Shown: positions 34,117 to 42,735 of the stretch, piece by piece
Position numbering within the stretch: the stretch's first letter is position 1
Layout of the letters: the number at the start of each line of letters is the position of its first letter
NCBI GenBank assembly: GCA_948648655.1
Contig: CAPKVJ010000009.1
Location: 1-52,253, forward strand
Direction of reading: 5' to 3'
Length of the DNA: 52,253 bases
DNA from: an uncultured Candidatus Saccharibacteria bacterium
Lineage (GTDB): Bacteria; Patescibacteriota; Saccharimonadia; Saccharimonadales; Saccharimonadaceae
Notes under the pieces: generated by a model
Database searches by the model: none
Told to the model about the DNA's origin: nothing
What the model saw: the letters and a program-made list of their open reading frames with translations, nothing else
Program-made: the position numbers and the translations under genes

Positions 34117-34719
34117 ATGTTTATAAACCCAAAACATGCTTACGCTTTAACACATGGACTAGCCTATCAACGCCAAAATCTCCGCTACATACAAAAAGTA
34201 GCCGAATCGTCTCACCGCAAACGTTGGGTAAAATCCATTAGGCGAAGTTTGCTGTCAGATCAGGTTTTTTACCGCATTGCAGGGACAAAATCCATTATCC
34301 CCAACAAAAGAGTAACTTTAAACCTTTTTGCATTTCTGGCAACAAAAGATGAACAGAAATTTTATCAACTTTGCCGCAATATCCCCACAACAAAGCTATC
34401 AGTGTATATTGAGAGCGTAAAATATGCCGAAGGCTCATCAAGCGTTGCTGTCGTAACTGGTACAGTTCAGAACAAAAGTATAAATTCCAATTTATATATT
34501 GATTCCGACACCGCCGATAAGCTGGGCCTCAATGACGATACGAGCAAAATTGCGGGGTTCATTCCCTGTATCGGTACCAAGATACAATTTCGTTACGACA
34601 TCTCAAACACCTGCCGTAGCGAATTCAAAGGCATCCTCGAATCGTGCTGGCTAGAAAAGCGCGAACCTATCAAGCTGACTGCACCTCCGCAACTTATCAA
34701 AAGCCCTAGCCTGTGCTAG
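34117..34719 (+). CDS. Hypothetical protein
   Basis: 200 aa from ATG at 34117, preferred over the frame opening at 34081 because AAAAGGAGG lies 9 nt before it. Basic N-terminal half (LAYQRQNLRYIQKVAESSHRKRW...RRSLLS) and a beta-rich C-terminal half (SVAVVTGTVQNKSINSNLYIDSDTADKLGL, a DUF-like or OB-like pattern). No family recognised. A TATAAT lies near 34063. The stop codon is inside the loop-proximal arm of the terminator. Confidence 0.6.
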   Translation: MFINPKHAYALTHGLAYQRQNLRYIQKVAESSHRKRWVKSIRRSLLSDQVFYRIAGTKSIIPNKRVTLNLFAFLATKDEQKFYQLCRNIPTTKLSVYIESVKYAEGSSSVAVVTGTVQNKSINSNLYIDSDTADKLGLNDDTSKIAGFIPCIGTKIQFRYDISNTCRSEFKGILESCWLEKREPIKLTAPPQLIKSPSLC

Positions 34720-34721
34720 GG
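34704..34721. terminator. Hairpin at the end of the 34117 gene
   Basis: CCCTAGC / GCTAGGG with loop CTGT, overlapping the TAG stop; TTACCTTTTT follows on plus and CTTTT on minus. Confidence 0.6.
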
Positions 34722-34733
34722 TTACCTTTTTAC

Positions 34734-34997
34734 CTATTTCAAAACCCAATACATTACTTCATCAAATCTAGGCAACATCTGGCCACGCCAATCCGCCACT
34801 GCCTTACCATCTTTGTCTATCGCCATCAATGTCGGGTATTCCACCACTCCGTAAGCCCGACACAAGCTCGCGCCTTCTCTCGTATCTGGATTTACACTCT
34901 CTACTTCAGCGCCACTTCGTCGTTCAAATTCACCAATCCATTCCTCCACCATACGACCATAATCACTTTCACGACGCCATACACAAACCACCCTCAT
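34734..34997 (-). CDS. Thioredoxin-fold protein lacking CXXC
   Basis: 87 aa with the thioredoxin pattern: strand VVCVW, helix DYGRMVEEWIGEFERRSG, strand VESVNPDTREGASLCRAYGV, then the cis-Pro segment VEYPTLMAIDKDGK and WRGQML. The usual active site is replaced by CVWRRESDYG, so only one Cys remains and classical disulfide chemistry is unlikely. Overlaps nrdR by 4 nt and is thus coupled to nrdR-ftsZ. May be glutaredoxin-like or structural. Confidence 0.7.
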   Translation of the reverse strand: MRVVCVWRRESDYGRMVEEWIGEFERRSGAEVESVNPDTREGASLCRAYGVVEYPTLMAIDKDGKAVADWRGQMLPRFDEVMYWVLK

Positions 34998-35443
34998 CGT
35001 CCTGCTCTCCTCTCTCTTAAAATTTTTTCAAAATCATCCAAAGTCTTAAACTCGGAAAACACACTAGCAAATCGCACATACGCCACTTCATTCTTCTCGG
35101 CTAAAACATCCAAAACTGCATTGCCAATTTCGCTCGCTGTCACCTCATCTTCTCCCATCTGTCGCAAACACGTCTCTACACGACTCACTACCTCCTCAAT
35201 CTCTAACTCCGACCCCATAAATTTCCCCACACTTCGCTTCACCGAAGTCAAAAGTTTATCTCGATCGAAATCCTCACGATTCCCGCTCCGTTTACGCACA
35301 TACAATCTCGGAGCTTCTATTCGCTCATAAGTCGTAAACCGCCGCCCATCTGGGCTTACGCGACGCCTCCGAATTGTCGTGCCATCATCAGTCTCGCGAC
35401 TTTCCAAGACTTTACTGTCTCCTATTCTCGGAGCCGCACTCAA
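34994..35443 (-). CDS. nrdR: NrdR-like transcriptional repressor without zinc-ribbon cysteines
   Basis: 149 aa. NrdR normally couples a Cys4 zinc ribbon (CPFC...CPxC) to an ATP-cone and represses ribonucleotide reductase genes. The ATP-cone is intact (PRLYVRKRSGNREDFDRDKLLTSVKRSV ... EVAYVRFASVFSEF), and the linker TIRRRRVSPDGRRFTTYERIE is clearly NrdR, but the four cysteines are gone: AAPRIGD stands where CPFC should be and SPDG where CPAC should be. The start is TTG at 35443, 11 nt after AAGGAG and 5 nt after the ftsZ stop, and there is no room upstream for the missing motif. It may bind DNA differently or not at all. Confidence 0.85.
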   Translation of the reverse strand: MSAAPRIGDSKVLESRETDDGTTIRRRRVSPDGRRFTTYERIEAPRLYVRKRSGNREDFDRDKLLTSVKRSVGKFMGSELEIEEVVSRVETCLRQMGEDEVTASEIGNAVLDVLAEKNEVAYVRFASVFSEFKTLDDFEKILRERRAGR

Positions 35444-35448
35444 TTTTC

Positions 35449-36738
35449 CTACTCCTTGTTCTTCCCGCGTAGTCTCTCACGCAAAGTCGGTGGCACATCA
35501 AGATCATCTTCAGTTTCAGTCTTAATCGAATCCCACATATTCGCGCGCGGTTCAGCGGCAAATTCCGCAGCATTCGCTTCCGGCATTTGTGCCTGAGTCT
35601 CACTCACACTACTCGCACCATCAACAATACCGCTGCTACCTCCCATCGTGCTACTCATGCTATTCATGCTCGGACCGCCATAAGGCGAACTCACCACATT
35701 ATCACTCGTCGTAACCATATCCCCAACCGTCAAAGTCTCTGCTCGCTGCAATTGCTCCGCCGCCAATCGTTCCGCATCTAGTTTACGATAATATTCTGAA
35801 TCAAAACCAGTCGCCACCACCGTGACCACGATCTCATCCTCAAGCTCTGGACGAATCGACGCACCAAAGATAATATTCGCATCTGGTGCCACAGCTCCCG
35901 TAATCACCTCTGCTGCATCCTGAATCTCACTCATTGCCATATCATAGCCACCAGCCACGCTAAACAGCACACCCCTCGCCCCATCAATCTTCACCTCAAT
36001 CAAAGGTGACTCAATCGCCTGCTGCGCTGCAAGCACTGCGCGATTATCGCCACTCGCACGCCCAATCCCCATCAGCGCACTCCCTGCATTTTTCATCACT
36101 GCCTTTACGTCAGCAAAGTCCAAGTTAATCAAGGCATGCTCTGTAATCAACTCCGAAATTCCCTGCACACCCTGCCTCAAAACATCATCCGCAATCTTAA
36201 ACGTCTCCAAAAGTGGCGTACGCGGATCAATCGTCTGTAATAGCCGATCATTCGGAATCGTAATCAAAGCATCAACATTCTTTGACAAATTAGCAATCGC
36301 CTCATCCGCATTTTCACGTCGTTTTGCCCCCTCAAAAGTAAACGGCTTCGTCGCTACCCCCACCGTCAAAATATCACGATTTTTCGCTTCCTCTGCTACA
36401 ATCGGTCCTGCACCCGAACCAGTCCCACCACCAGCACCTAGCGTGATAAACACCATATCGGCGCCTTCGAGAGCCTTACCGATCTCCTCACGACCACCTT
36501 CCGCTGCATCACGTCCCTTTTCAGGATCGCCACCAGCACCTAATCCACGTCCGATATGTACCTTCGTCTCTGCCGTCGAATGATGCAAAGCCTGCGCATC
36601 AGTATTTACTGCAACAAATTCCACACCCGACAACCCGACTTCTTTCATTCGATTAACTGCCGCATTACCTGCGCCACCTACACCGACAACCTTAATACTT
36701 GCTGAACTCTCTACCTCTGTTGGCTTAATTTCGGGCAT
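35449..36738 (-). CDS. ftsZ: Cell division GTPase FtsZ
   Basis: Tubulin homologue that forms the Z-ring. 429 aa with VGVGGAGNAAVNRM at the nucleotide pocket, the G-box GAGGGTGSGAGP (T to S variant of GGGTGTG), the T7 loop region NLDFADVK (residues near 205) and a C-terminal LDVPPTLRERL, the FtsA-binding tail. A linker of about 90 residues is Ser/Met-rich. GGAG precedes the ATG. Upstream ftsA is separated by 76 nt; downstream nrdR starts 5 nt after the stop. Confidence 0.98.
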   Translation of the reverse strand: MPEIKPTEVESSASIKVVGVGGAGNAAVNRMKEVGLSGVEFVAVNTDAQALHHSTAETKVHIGRGLGAGGDPEKGRDAAEGGREEIGKALEGADMVFITLGAGGGTGSGAGPIVAEEAKNRDILTVGVATKPFTFEGAKRRENADEAIANLSKNVDALITIPNDRLLQTIDPRTPLLETFKIADDVLRQGVQGISELITEHALINLDFADVKAVMKNAGSALMGIGRASGDNRAVLAAQQAIESPLIEVKIDGARGVLFSVAGGYDMAMSEIQDAAEVITGAVAPDANIIFGASIRPELEDEIVVTVVATGFDSEYYRKLDAERLAAEQLQRAETLTVGDMVTTSDNVVSSPYGGPSMNSMSSTMGGSSGIVDGASSVSETQAQMPEANAAEFAAEPRANMWDSIKTETEDDLDVPPTLRERLRGKNKE

Positions 36739-36814
36739 TATTTTTCTCCACTTTTATATCTGCCTCCATTATAGCACACTTTCAAGAAAATCAATACGCT
36801 AATACCTTTAATTA

Positions 36815-38038
36815 CTAAAACTTCCCCAAAATCTTCTTCAAAAATCCTGGTTTTTTCTCTTTTTTGCCTTTCTTGACTACTTTATGCGCCCCCTTTATGC
36901 CTTCTCCGTCCGCCGATAATAGCATCAAGCCCACAGCCGCTGCATACTCCGGCCGCTGAATCGCTTCTGTCACTCCCATTAACCCCGTCGGACGCCCAAC
37001 CTTCACCGACATCTCCAGAGTATCGCGCACAAATTTATCAATGTCCCGCATCTTCGCCCCACCACCAGTCAATACTAACCCCTCTGGCAACCTCTGTTCA
37101 TAATGCGCCTTCCGCAATTCTTTCTTTACTAACGCCAAAATTTCTTCCATCCGCGCCTGTACCACTTCGTCAATCTGGCTACGCTCAAACCGCAATTCTT
37201 TGCCTCGCCAACGAATCACCACTGGCGCATCTACTGCACCAAAACTCCCCGTCGCAAACCTACGCTTTATCTCCTCTGCCACTTCTGTATCCACCGCCAG
37301 CATCACCGCCAAATCATTAGTAATATTATTCGACCCTACTGGCACCACACCGATATACTGCAAATCATTTTCCTCAAACACCGCCACACCAGTCGTCGAC
37401 GCACCAATATCCACTACCGCTACACCGTTTTCACGCTGTCGTTCAGTCAAAACCGCTCGCGCTGCCGCCACTACACTAGGCACAATCTGTTCCGGTGTTG
37501 TCCGTGCTTCTTCCGCTACCTTACGTAAATTCTCATAATTCGGCAAAAGCGTCGAAACTACATTCGCTCGCATTTCCAATCTCGAGCCAGTCATTCCCAG
37601 CGGATCCTTAATCCCCGTCTGACCATCCAAAACATATTGCAACGGCACCACTTCCAGTATTTCTTGATTCGCTGGAATCCGCCCCTGTAAAGCTACATCT
37701 TCCACCCTTGCCAGATCATTACTATTAATTTCATGTTCCATCGCCCCCACCGCAATCATACCTTCTGTCCGCGTCGAAACAATCGCCGAACCATTGATCG
37801 AAATTGTCGCCGAATTCACCTCATAACCGCTCATCCGCTCAACTTCACCTAACATCCGATCAATCGCCTGTGCCGGACCCGAAAGATTCGCCACTACCCC
37901 CCTTCGCATCCCCGAATTCGGTGCCTCCGCATAACCAATCACATTCATCGCACCCCCGTTTGCAATACTCGCCACTACCGCCCGTACGCTACTCGTACCG
38001 ATGTCAAGCCCGACTGCATAACGTGAGATTTCATCCAT
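36815..38038 (-). CDS. ftsA: Cell division protein FtsA
   Basis: Actin-like membrane tether for FtsZ. About 407 aa: AVGLDIGTSSVRAVV (phosphate 1), VVDIGASTTGVAVF (phosphate 2), LVLTGGGAKM (adenosine motif) and a C-terminal amphipathic basic helix (KKEKKPGFLKKILGKF) for membrane binding. Start at 38038 (MDEISRYAVG) because TATAAT (38051-38046) is 7 nt before it, giving a leaderless mRNA. Confidence 0.97.
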   Translation of the reverse strand: MDEISRYAVGLDIGTSSVRAVVASIANGGAMNVIGYAEAPNSGMRRGVVANLSGPAQAIDRMLGEVERMSGYEVNSATISINGSAIVSTRTEGMIAVGAMEHEINSNDLARVEDVALQGRIPANQEILEVVPLQYVLDGQTGIKDPLGMTGSRLEMRANVVSTLLPNYENLRKVAEEARTTPEQIVPSVVAAARAVLTERQRENGVAVVDIGASTTGVAVFEENDLQYIGVVPVGSNNITNDLAVMLAVDTEVAEEIKRRFATGSFGAVDAPVVIRWRGKELRFERSQIDEVVQARMEEILALVKKELRKAHYEQRLPEGLVLTGGGAKMRDIDKFVRDTLEMSVKVGRPTGLMGVTEAIQRPEYAAAVGLMLLSADGEGIKGAHKVVKKGKKEKKPGFLKKILGKF

Positions 38039-38045
38039 AAGCTTA

Positions 38046-38051
38046 ATTATA
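38046..38051 (-). promoter_or_regulatory. Leaderless -10 of ftsA
   Basis: TATAAT, 7 nt (TAAGCTT), ATG. Same spacing as def. Confidence 0.55.
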
Positions 38052-38111
38052 ACGTACTTTTTCAAAATTACAACATTTGATAAAATTCCACCGAGTATAC
38101 TTACACGTCAA

Positions 38112-38138
38112 AAAGACTGCCCTTTTCGGCCAGCCTTT
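38112..38138 (-). terminator. Terminator after the 38162 gene
   Basis: Imperfect stem GGCTGGCC / GGGCAGTC with GAAAA loop, followed by TTTTT on the minus strand. Confidence 0.55.
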
Positions 38139-38161
38139 TTCTTTTCTCATTGGAGGACATC

Positions 38162-38818
38162 TCACTCATCATCCGCATATTCTGCCAACCTCTCTTCAAG
38201 CTCAACAAGTCCCCGCTGCTGTTCCTCTTTACGCCTTAGTTCCTTTATCACCTCCAGCGCCAATTCATCATAAACACCATGTCTTGTCAAATCATAGCCA
38301 AAGCTATAAGCGCCATCTTCATGCAACGACCCTTCTACCAGGAATCTCTCTGGTGCCATGACAACTTCAAGTTTTCCGCCCAACTCATGCTCGATGAGCT
38401 TTCCTAACACCTCAAACTTACGAACCAAAGGCTTAAACTCAACTTTTAGATCCACATACTCCCGCAGTCGTTTCCCATACGTCTCCAAAGCATCTCCTAC
38501 CAACATCATATCTCCACGCGCATATGACACTACTGTGTAACCCTTATAAAATTTACCGCTATGCCCCGCAAATACGAAATCACAAATTGCTACTATCGCC
38601 CAAAAAAGCATATGAGCCGTCCATATCCCTAACAAACCGCCAATTAGTATTACGCCAGCAATTAGTCCCAATACCTTCGCGATAGTTATTGGCTTGATGG
38701 CAATTACCCTGTATGGCTTCACATGACGACAACCATATGCTGTGTTCAACCTATCAATCACATCATTCAATTTCTCGATTTCCCCTCGTAGTGCGCACCT
38801 TTTCTGCTTGCTCATCAT
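38162..38818 (-). CDS. Membrane protein with coiled coils, unknown
   Basis: 218 aa from ATG at 38818, chosen because AAAGGAGG lies 9 nt upstream; the longer frame covers a hairpin leader. A short coiled coil (LRGEIEKLNDVIDRLN) leads to two adjacent membrane segments (about 48-68 and 72-88), then a cytoplasmic domain (VGDALETYGKRLREYVDLKVEF...APERFLVEGSLHEDGAYSFGYDLTRHG) and a C-terminal Glu-rich helix. Not recognised. Confidence 0.65.
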   Translation of the reverse strand: MMSKQKRCALRGEIEKLNDVIDRLNTAYGCRHVKPYRVIAIKPITIAKVLGLIAGVILIGGLLGIWTAHMLFWAIVAICDFVFAGHSGKFYKGYTVVSYARGDMMLVGDALETYGKRLREYVDLKVEFKPLVRKFEVLGKLIEHELGGKLEVVMAPERFLVEGSLHEDGAYSFGYDLTRHGVYDELALEVIKELRRKEEQQRGLVELEERLAEYADDE

Positions 38819-38846
38819 TCTTCTCGTCCTCCTTTTTAAAACTGAG

Positions 38847-38899
38847 TTCAACCTTATATAAGGTTGAAAACCATCAGAAACTAGGGGTAAACTACCCCT
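38847..38899 (-). promoter_or_regulatory. Two hairpins in the leader of the 38162 gene
   Basis: A perfect 22-bp palindrome centred on TTATATAA (38847-38868) and AGGGGTA/TACCCCT (38883-38899) lie between the probable promoter and the AAAGGAGG. Either may be a repressor operator or an RNA control element. Confidence 0.4.
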
Positions 38900-39039
38900 C
38901 ACTCTTTAATTATATCACACCAATTCAAATATGTCAACTCTAGGGGTTTACTTCTCTATCTCACTATGTTATCTTCCCACAGAGCGGCAAATTCGGACAT
39001 CAAAAAGGTAGGGTGTGGGCTAGGATGGCGGAAAGGTGG

Positions 39040-39118
39040 AACTATGTTGAAGAAACTAATTTCCATGTTGTACCAAGTCTTGCGCGGTCGTTCGCAAACC
39101 GTACAACAAAACATAGTT
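39040..39118. repeat. Palindromic element, intergenic (upstream of 38162 gene)
   Basis: Outer arms AACTATGTT / AACATAGTT and inner arms TGTTGTAC / GTACAACA around a core with GCGCGGTCGTTCGC. Smaller and more decayed than the elements at 40605 and 44770, but with the same nested layout. The surrounding 38903-39237 holds no gene. Confidence 0.5.
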
Positions 39119-39237
39119 GTTGTTATAATCAATAACAACAACTAAAAACCTTTAACATCTTGATTGTACCTTATAAAAACGATTATGTCTAGTGCTTTTG
39201 TCGCTTTTTTGTAATTAAATAGCCCAATCCACCTCAA

Positions 39238-40017
39238 CTACACCAGCGTCAATACCTCACACCCCCCTTCCGTCACTAGCACCGTATGTTCGCAGTGGCA
39301 CCCAATACTTCCATCCTTCATCTTTACCGTCCAATTACTATCCTCATCAACATAATTCGCCGGCTTTCCCAGACACGACATCGGTTCAATACAAATTGTA
39401 TCTCCCACTTTCAGACTATACCCATGTCCTCGAATCCCATAATTCGGTACATCTGGCGCCATATGCATCTCTTTACCAATTCCGTGCCCCACATAATTCT
39501 CAATTACCCCCAATTTCCCTCTCCGCAGCACTTTCTCTACCGCATAACCAATATCCCCAATCCGCACACCCGGTCGCACGACATCAATCCCCGCCCACAT
39601 CGCTTTCTCTGTCGTCTTTATCATCTCCTTTACCGCTGGCGAACCACCGCTCCCCACAATCATCGTAAATGCCGAATCCGTATAATACCCATCATAGAGC
39701 ACATCAAGGTCAAAACTCACCTTATCACCATCTTCCAACACCTCATCAGTTGGTGCCCCATGCACCAATGCATCATTTACCGATATACAAATTGCACCAG
39801 GAAACGACTCTTCAAGATAATCATAAGCCACTTTCGCTCCCCGCTTCACGATTTGCTCTCGCACCCAAGCATCTATCTCCTTACCCGTAATACCTGGTTG
39901 CACATATGCCTTCAAACCACGCAAAACCTCCCCCAAAATCTTCCCACCCTTACGCATCGCAGTAATCTTTCGCTCTAATTCCTCTGGACTTTCATTCTGT
40001 ATAAATTTTTTACTCAT
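39238..40017 (-). CDS. map: Methionine aminopeptidase, type I
   Basis: Removes the initiator Met after deformylation. 259 aa with the metal ligands in order: D in SFDLDVLYDG, D in TDSAFT, H in GHGIGKEMH, E in CIEPMSC and E in HCEHTVLV. The region CLGKPANYVDEDSNWTVKMKDGSIGCHCEHT is typical of type I. GAGG lies 8 nt before the ATG, 13 nt downstream of adk, so adk-map is an operon. def and fmt are at 46 kb, giving the full N-terminal Met cycle. Confidence 0.96.
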   Translation of the reverse strand: MSKKFIQNESPEELERKITAMRKGGKILGEVLRGLKAYVQPGITGKEIDAWVREQIVKRGAKVAYDYLEESFPGAICISVNDALVHGAPTDEVLEDGDKVSFDLDVLYDGYYTDSAFTMIVGSGGSPAVKEMIKTTEKAMWAGIDVVRPGVRIGDIGYAVEKVLRRGKLGVIENYVGHGIGKEMHMAPDVPNYGIRGHGYSLKVGDTICIEPMSCLGKPANYVDEDSNWTVKMKDGSIGCHCEHTVLVTEGGCEVLTLV

Positions 40018-40029
40018 TTCTACCTCTAA

Positions 40030-40569
40030 TCATCTTACTTTTGGCTGAATTACTTCTCGAATCTTCATTGCCACTTCATCTTCGGTACCGGTACCATCAA
40101 TCTTGTAGATTTTTACACCTTTACTCCTCAAAATCTGACAAACTGCATAAATATTTTGTTCAACTATCCGAAACCTCTCCTCAATCGCCTCTAGTGATTG
40201 ATCATCTGCCCGCCCCCGCTTCTTCAATCGCTCAATCAGCTCTGTCTTCGGCACCTCTATCACTACCACCGCATCAATTCGATCTGCCGCATTCTCCACA
40301 ATCCACTCCGATTGCTCTACCGTACGAGGATAACCATCTAGTACGATATATTTTCCCGCTACAATCGCCTCCGCAATTGCTTGCGTCATCAGTTTAATCG
40401 TCAAACTATCTGGAACCAGTCCCCCTTGCTCTTGAATTGCACTCACCTCTGGTATATTTGCATCACGCAAGACCTGACCCGCCGATAGCCACACACCATC
40501 TAGCTCCAACGCCAATCTCCGCCCCTGCGTACTCTTGCCTGACCCTGCCAAACCCATAAGTATAATCAT
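40030..40569 (-). CDS. adk: Adenylate kinase
   Basis: AMP + ATP to 2 ADP. 179 aa with the P-loop MGLAGSGKSTQGRRL (GLAGSGKST), NMP-binding DGYPRTVEQSEW (residues about 80-90), and a short LID (RLKKRGRADDQ), so it is the compact form without a zinc LID. The start at 40569 gives MIILMGLAG and lies 6 nt after TATAAT (40581-40576): another leaderless gene. Confidence 0.92.
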   Translation of the reverse strand: MIILMGLAGSGKSTQGRRLALELDGVWLSAGQVLRDANIPEVSAIQEQGGLVPDSLTIKLMTQAIAEAIVAGKYIVLDGYPRTVEQSEWIVENAADRIDAVVVIEVPKTELIERLKKRGRADDQSLEAIEERFRIVEQNIYAVCQILRSKGVKIYKIDGTGTEDEVAMKIREVIQPKVR

Positions 40570-40575
40570 AGCCTT

Positions 40576-40581
40576 ATTATA
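40576..40581 (-). promoter_or_regulatory. Leaderless -10 of adk-map
   Basis: TATAAT, AAGGCT, ATG: 6-nt spacing. Confidence 0.55.
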
Positions 40582-40604
40582 CACCTTATCAAGGAATCTT
40601 TTAT

Positions 40605-40824
40605 GATGATTTTAGTATTTTTAGGAAGCGCGTCGCTAGCGTGATACTACTATCTCCGTTAGAGCTTGCTTACAAACATTTCGCAGGCTACGGCCGAGAA
40701 TTAGGCGCGTGGCACCCGCGACGGCGGGATGACACGACGCCGTGTTTGTAAGTAAGCTCTAACGGAGGCAATAATTATCCTGCTCCTCATAAGTCCATAG
40801 CTTCCTAAAAACGCCAAAATCATC
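40605..40824. repeat. Palindromic element, intergenic (between adk and rpsU)
   Basis: Outer arms 40605-40629 and 40800-40824 (25 bp with 3 mismatches) and inner arms 40654-40677 and 40744-40767 (24 bp, one mismatch). The core, about 40680-40740, matches the core of the priA insertion over roughly 60 bp (TTTCGCAGG.TACG.CCGAGAA ... ACCCGCGACGGCGGGATG). Arms differ from those in priA while the core is conserved. Confidence 0.8.
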
Positions 40825-40834
40825 TAATAAAAGG

Positions 40835-40863
40835 TTGCACTATGGGGAAATGTTTGATATAAT
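40835..40863 (+). promoter_or_regulatory. Promoter of rpsU
   Basis: TTGCAC (40835-40840), 17 nt, TATAAT (40858-40863); ATG is 9 nt downstream, so the 5' UTR is 2-3 nt at most. Confidence 0.6.
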
Positions 40864-40872
40864 AGCTCCAAT

Positions 40873-41091
40873 ATGGCAATCAAAGTTACTAGAAAAGACC
40901 AGAACGAGGCCAACGAAAACCTCATTCGCCGTTTCAATCGCAAAGTTCTTCAGAGTGGAATTATGCCATTGAAAAAGTCTCAAATGCGTTTTTCCAAGCC
41001 AATTTCCAAGCGTGAACGCCGCAAAAAGGCTATCATTCGCGAAATTCGCCGCGCCGAAAAGGCCGAACGCATGCGACTCGGGCTCAAATAG
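40873..41091 (+). CDS. rpsU: 30S ribosomal protein bS21
   Basis: 72 aa, basic: MAIKVTRKDQNEANENLIRRFNRKVLQSGIM then the arginine/lysine-rich second half SKRERRKKAIIREIRRAEKAERMRLGLK. bS21 is a late-assembling 30S protein near the anti-Shine-Dalgarno of 16S rRNA and affects leader use. Here its own message appears leaderless. Confidence 0.92.
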   Translation: MAIKVTRKDQNEANENLIRRFNRKVLQSGIMPLKKSQMRFSKPISKRERRKKAIIREIRRAEKAERMRLGLK

Positions 41092-41126
41092 AATTATCCT
41101 CCCCCTAGTAGGGAGGATAATTTTTT
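41092..41126. terminator. Terminator shared by rpsU and recJ
   Basis: AATTATCCTCCC / GGGAGGATAATT with a 7-nt loop and T6. It separates convergent rpsU and recJ; the last recJ codon touches it. Confidence 0.8.
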
Positions 41127-42735
41127 ATGTCAAAGATAATTTCAAAATCCGCCCCTCAACGCTTCGAATCCCTCGAAACTCATTTTCAACTATATTCACC
41201 CAGATATTTGCTGTCACCCCTTCACGCACTCGGAAATCCTCCTCTGGCGCAAAAAACCGCATCAATTTCAAGCTCTTACCCTGTTGATCCCACACCACGA
41301 GCCGTAGATGCGCCCCGTCCGTCCCCATTTTTGCCACTTCTACCACCCTGGCTTCCAGCAGCAAAAACACTGGCTCTGCATTCCCCTCCCCATAAGGTTC
41401 CAGCCGTTTCATCTCCTCAATCAGTTCCAAAGAAAAATCTCCAAAATCTCGCACCTCCAGGTCTTCTCTTACCCCCAAAAACCTCTCTTGATTCGTAAGT
41501 TTCAGCCCCTTATAATACTCATTAATTCCTCTGCGAAATTCCTCAAGTTTATCTGCCTCCAGCTTCACCCCACAAGCTCCAGCATGTCCACCACCGCCAA
41601 TAATATATTTCTGACATACATTAAGCGCGTCTGCCAAATTAAAATCCCCAAAACTCCGTCCTGACCCCTTAATTACTCCATTCACTTCTGTAAGCGCAAA
41701 CGCCGGACGATGATATTCTTCCACCAAACGCCCCGCAATAATCCCCAGTACCCCCTCGTGCCACTTGCCGCACTCCACAATCACCGAATCTTCACCTATG
41801 CCCTTTTCTTTCACCTCTGTTACCGCTCGTCGCTGTTCTTCCTTGCGCGTTCGATTCAATTCTTCTAGCTCCAATGCCAATTTCGCCGCCGTAGTCTTTT
41901 TATCCGCCATCAACAGCTCTAACGCCCTTTCCGCTGTCTCCATCCGCCCCGCTGCATTAAGTCGTGGACCTATCTGAAACCCAATCGACTCCGTGTCTAA
42001 CCTCTTGACCCCCGCCTCACGCATTAGCTCCTTTAGCCCCGATCGCCTGGTCTTTTCTAGCACCTTTAGCCCATAAAAACACAATCTCCGATTTTCCCCT
42101 TTGAGCACCATATTGTCACACACTGTACCAATCAACACCAAATCCAGAAGCCATTTTTCCTGCCCAGCAGGAATCATCCCTTCTGAAGCTAACGCCTGCG
42201 CCACCTTAAATGCCACCCCGACCCCCGCCAGTTCCCGTAATTCATCTGAAGATAGCCAATTCCTTCTCTTGGGATTAACTACGGCAACTGCTGGGGGCAA
42301 AGTGTCGCTACATTCATGATGATCCGTAACAATCACGTCCACCCCTATCCCATTTAATTGTCCGATAATTTCATGATTTCTACTTCCGCAATCCACCGTA
42401 ATCACCAATCCCACCCCTGTTTCTTTTGCCCTTTGAACAACTTTTGTACTCATTCCGTATCCATCCGCGAACCGATTCGGCAACATAATTTCAATCTCTT
42501 TCACCCCTGCTAGGCGCAAAGTATCATACATCACTGTGCTCGCTGTCACCCCATCCACATCATAATCCCCATAAATCAATACTCTTTCACCCCCAGAAAC
42601 CGCTTTTTTAATCCGCTCCACTGCCTTCCTCATATCTGGCAATAGAAAAGCATCCAAACACTCCTCATATTTTGGACTCAAAAACCTCGCATCGAGATCC
42701 CGCACCCGCAGCAACTCTTCAAAAAGCCTACTCAC
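41125..42735 (-). CDS. recJ: Single-stranded-DNA exonuclease RecJ
   Basis: 5'-3' exonuclease of DNA repair, DHH superfamily. 536 aa with the ordered metal motifs DYDVDGVTAS, DCGSRNHE, VTDHHE and, in the DHHA1 part, GGHAGACG; then the RecJ OB domain (VVEVAKMGTDGAHLRLVVWDQQG). Length is at the short end of the family. The start overlaps the stop of the upstream winged-helix gene by 4 nt. Confidence 0.93.
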   Translation of the reverse strand: MSRLFEELLRVRDLDARFLSPKYEECLDAFLLPDMRKAVERIKKAVSGGERVLIYGDYDVDGVTASTVMYDTLRLAGVKEIEIMLPNRFADGYGMSTKVVQRAKETGVGLVITVDCGSRNHEIIGQLNGIGVDVIVTDHHECSDTLPPAVAVVNPKRRNWLSSDELRELAGVGVAFKVAQALASEGMIPAGQEKWLLDLVLIGTVCDNMVLKGENRRLCFYGLKVLEKTRRSGLKELMREAGVKRLDTESIGFQIGPRLNAAGRMETAERALELLMADKKTTAAKLALELEELNRTRKEEQRRAVTEVKEKGIGEDSVIVECGKWHEGVLGIIAGRLVEEYHRPAFALTEVNGVIKGSGRSFGDFNLADALNVCQKYIIGGGGHAGACGVKLEADKLEEFRRGINEYYKGLKLTNQERFLGVREDLEVRDFGDFSLELIEEMKRLEPYGEGNAEPVFLLLEARVVEVAKMGTDGAHLRLVVWDQQGKSLKLMRFFAPEEDFRVREGVTANIWVNIVENEFRGIRSVEGRILKLSLT

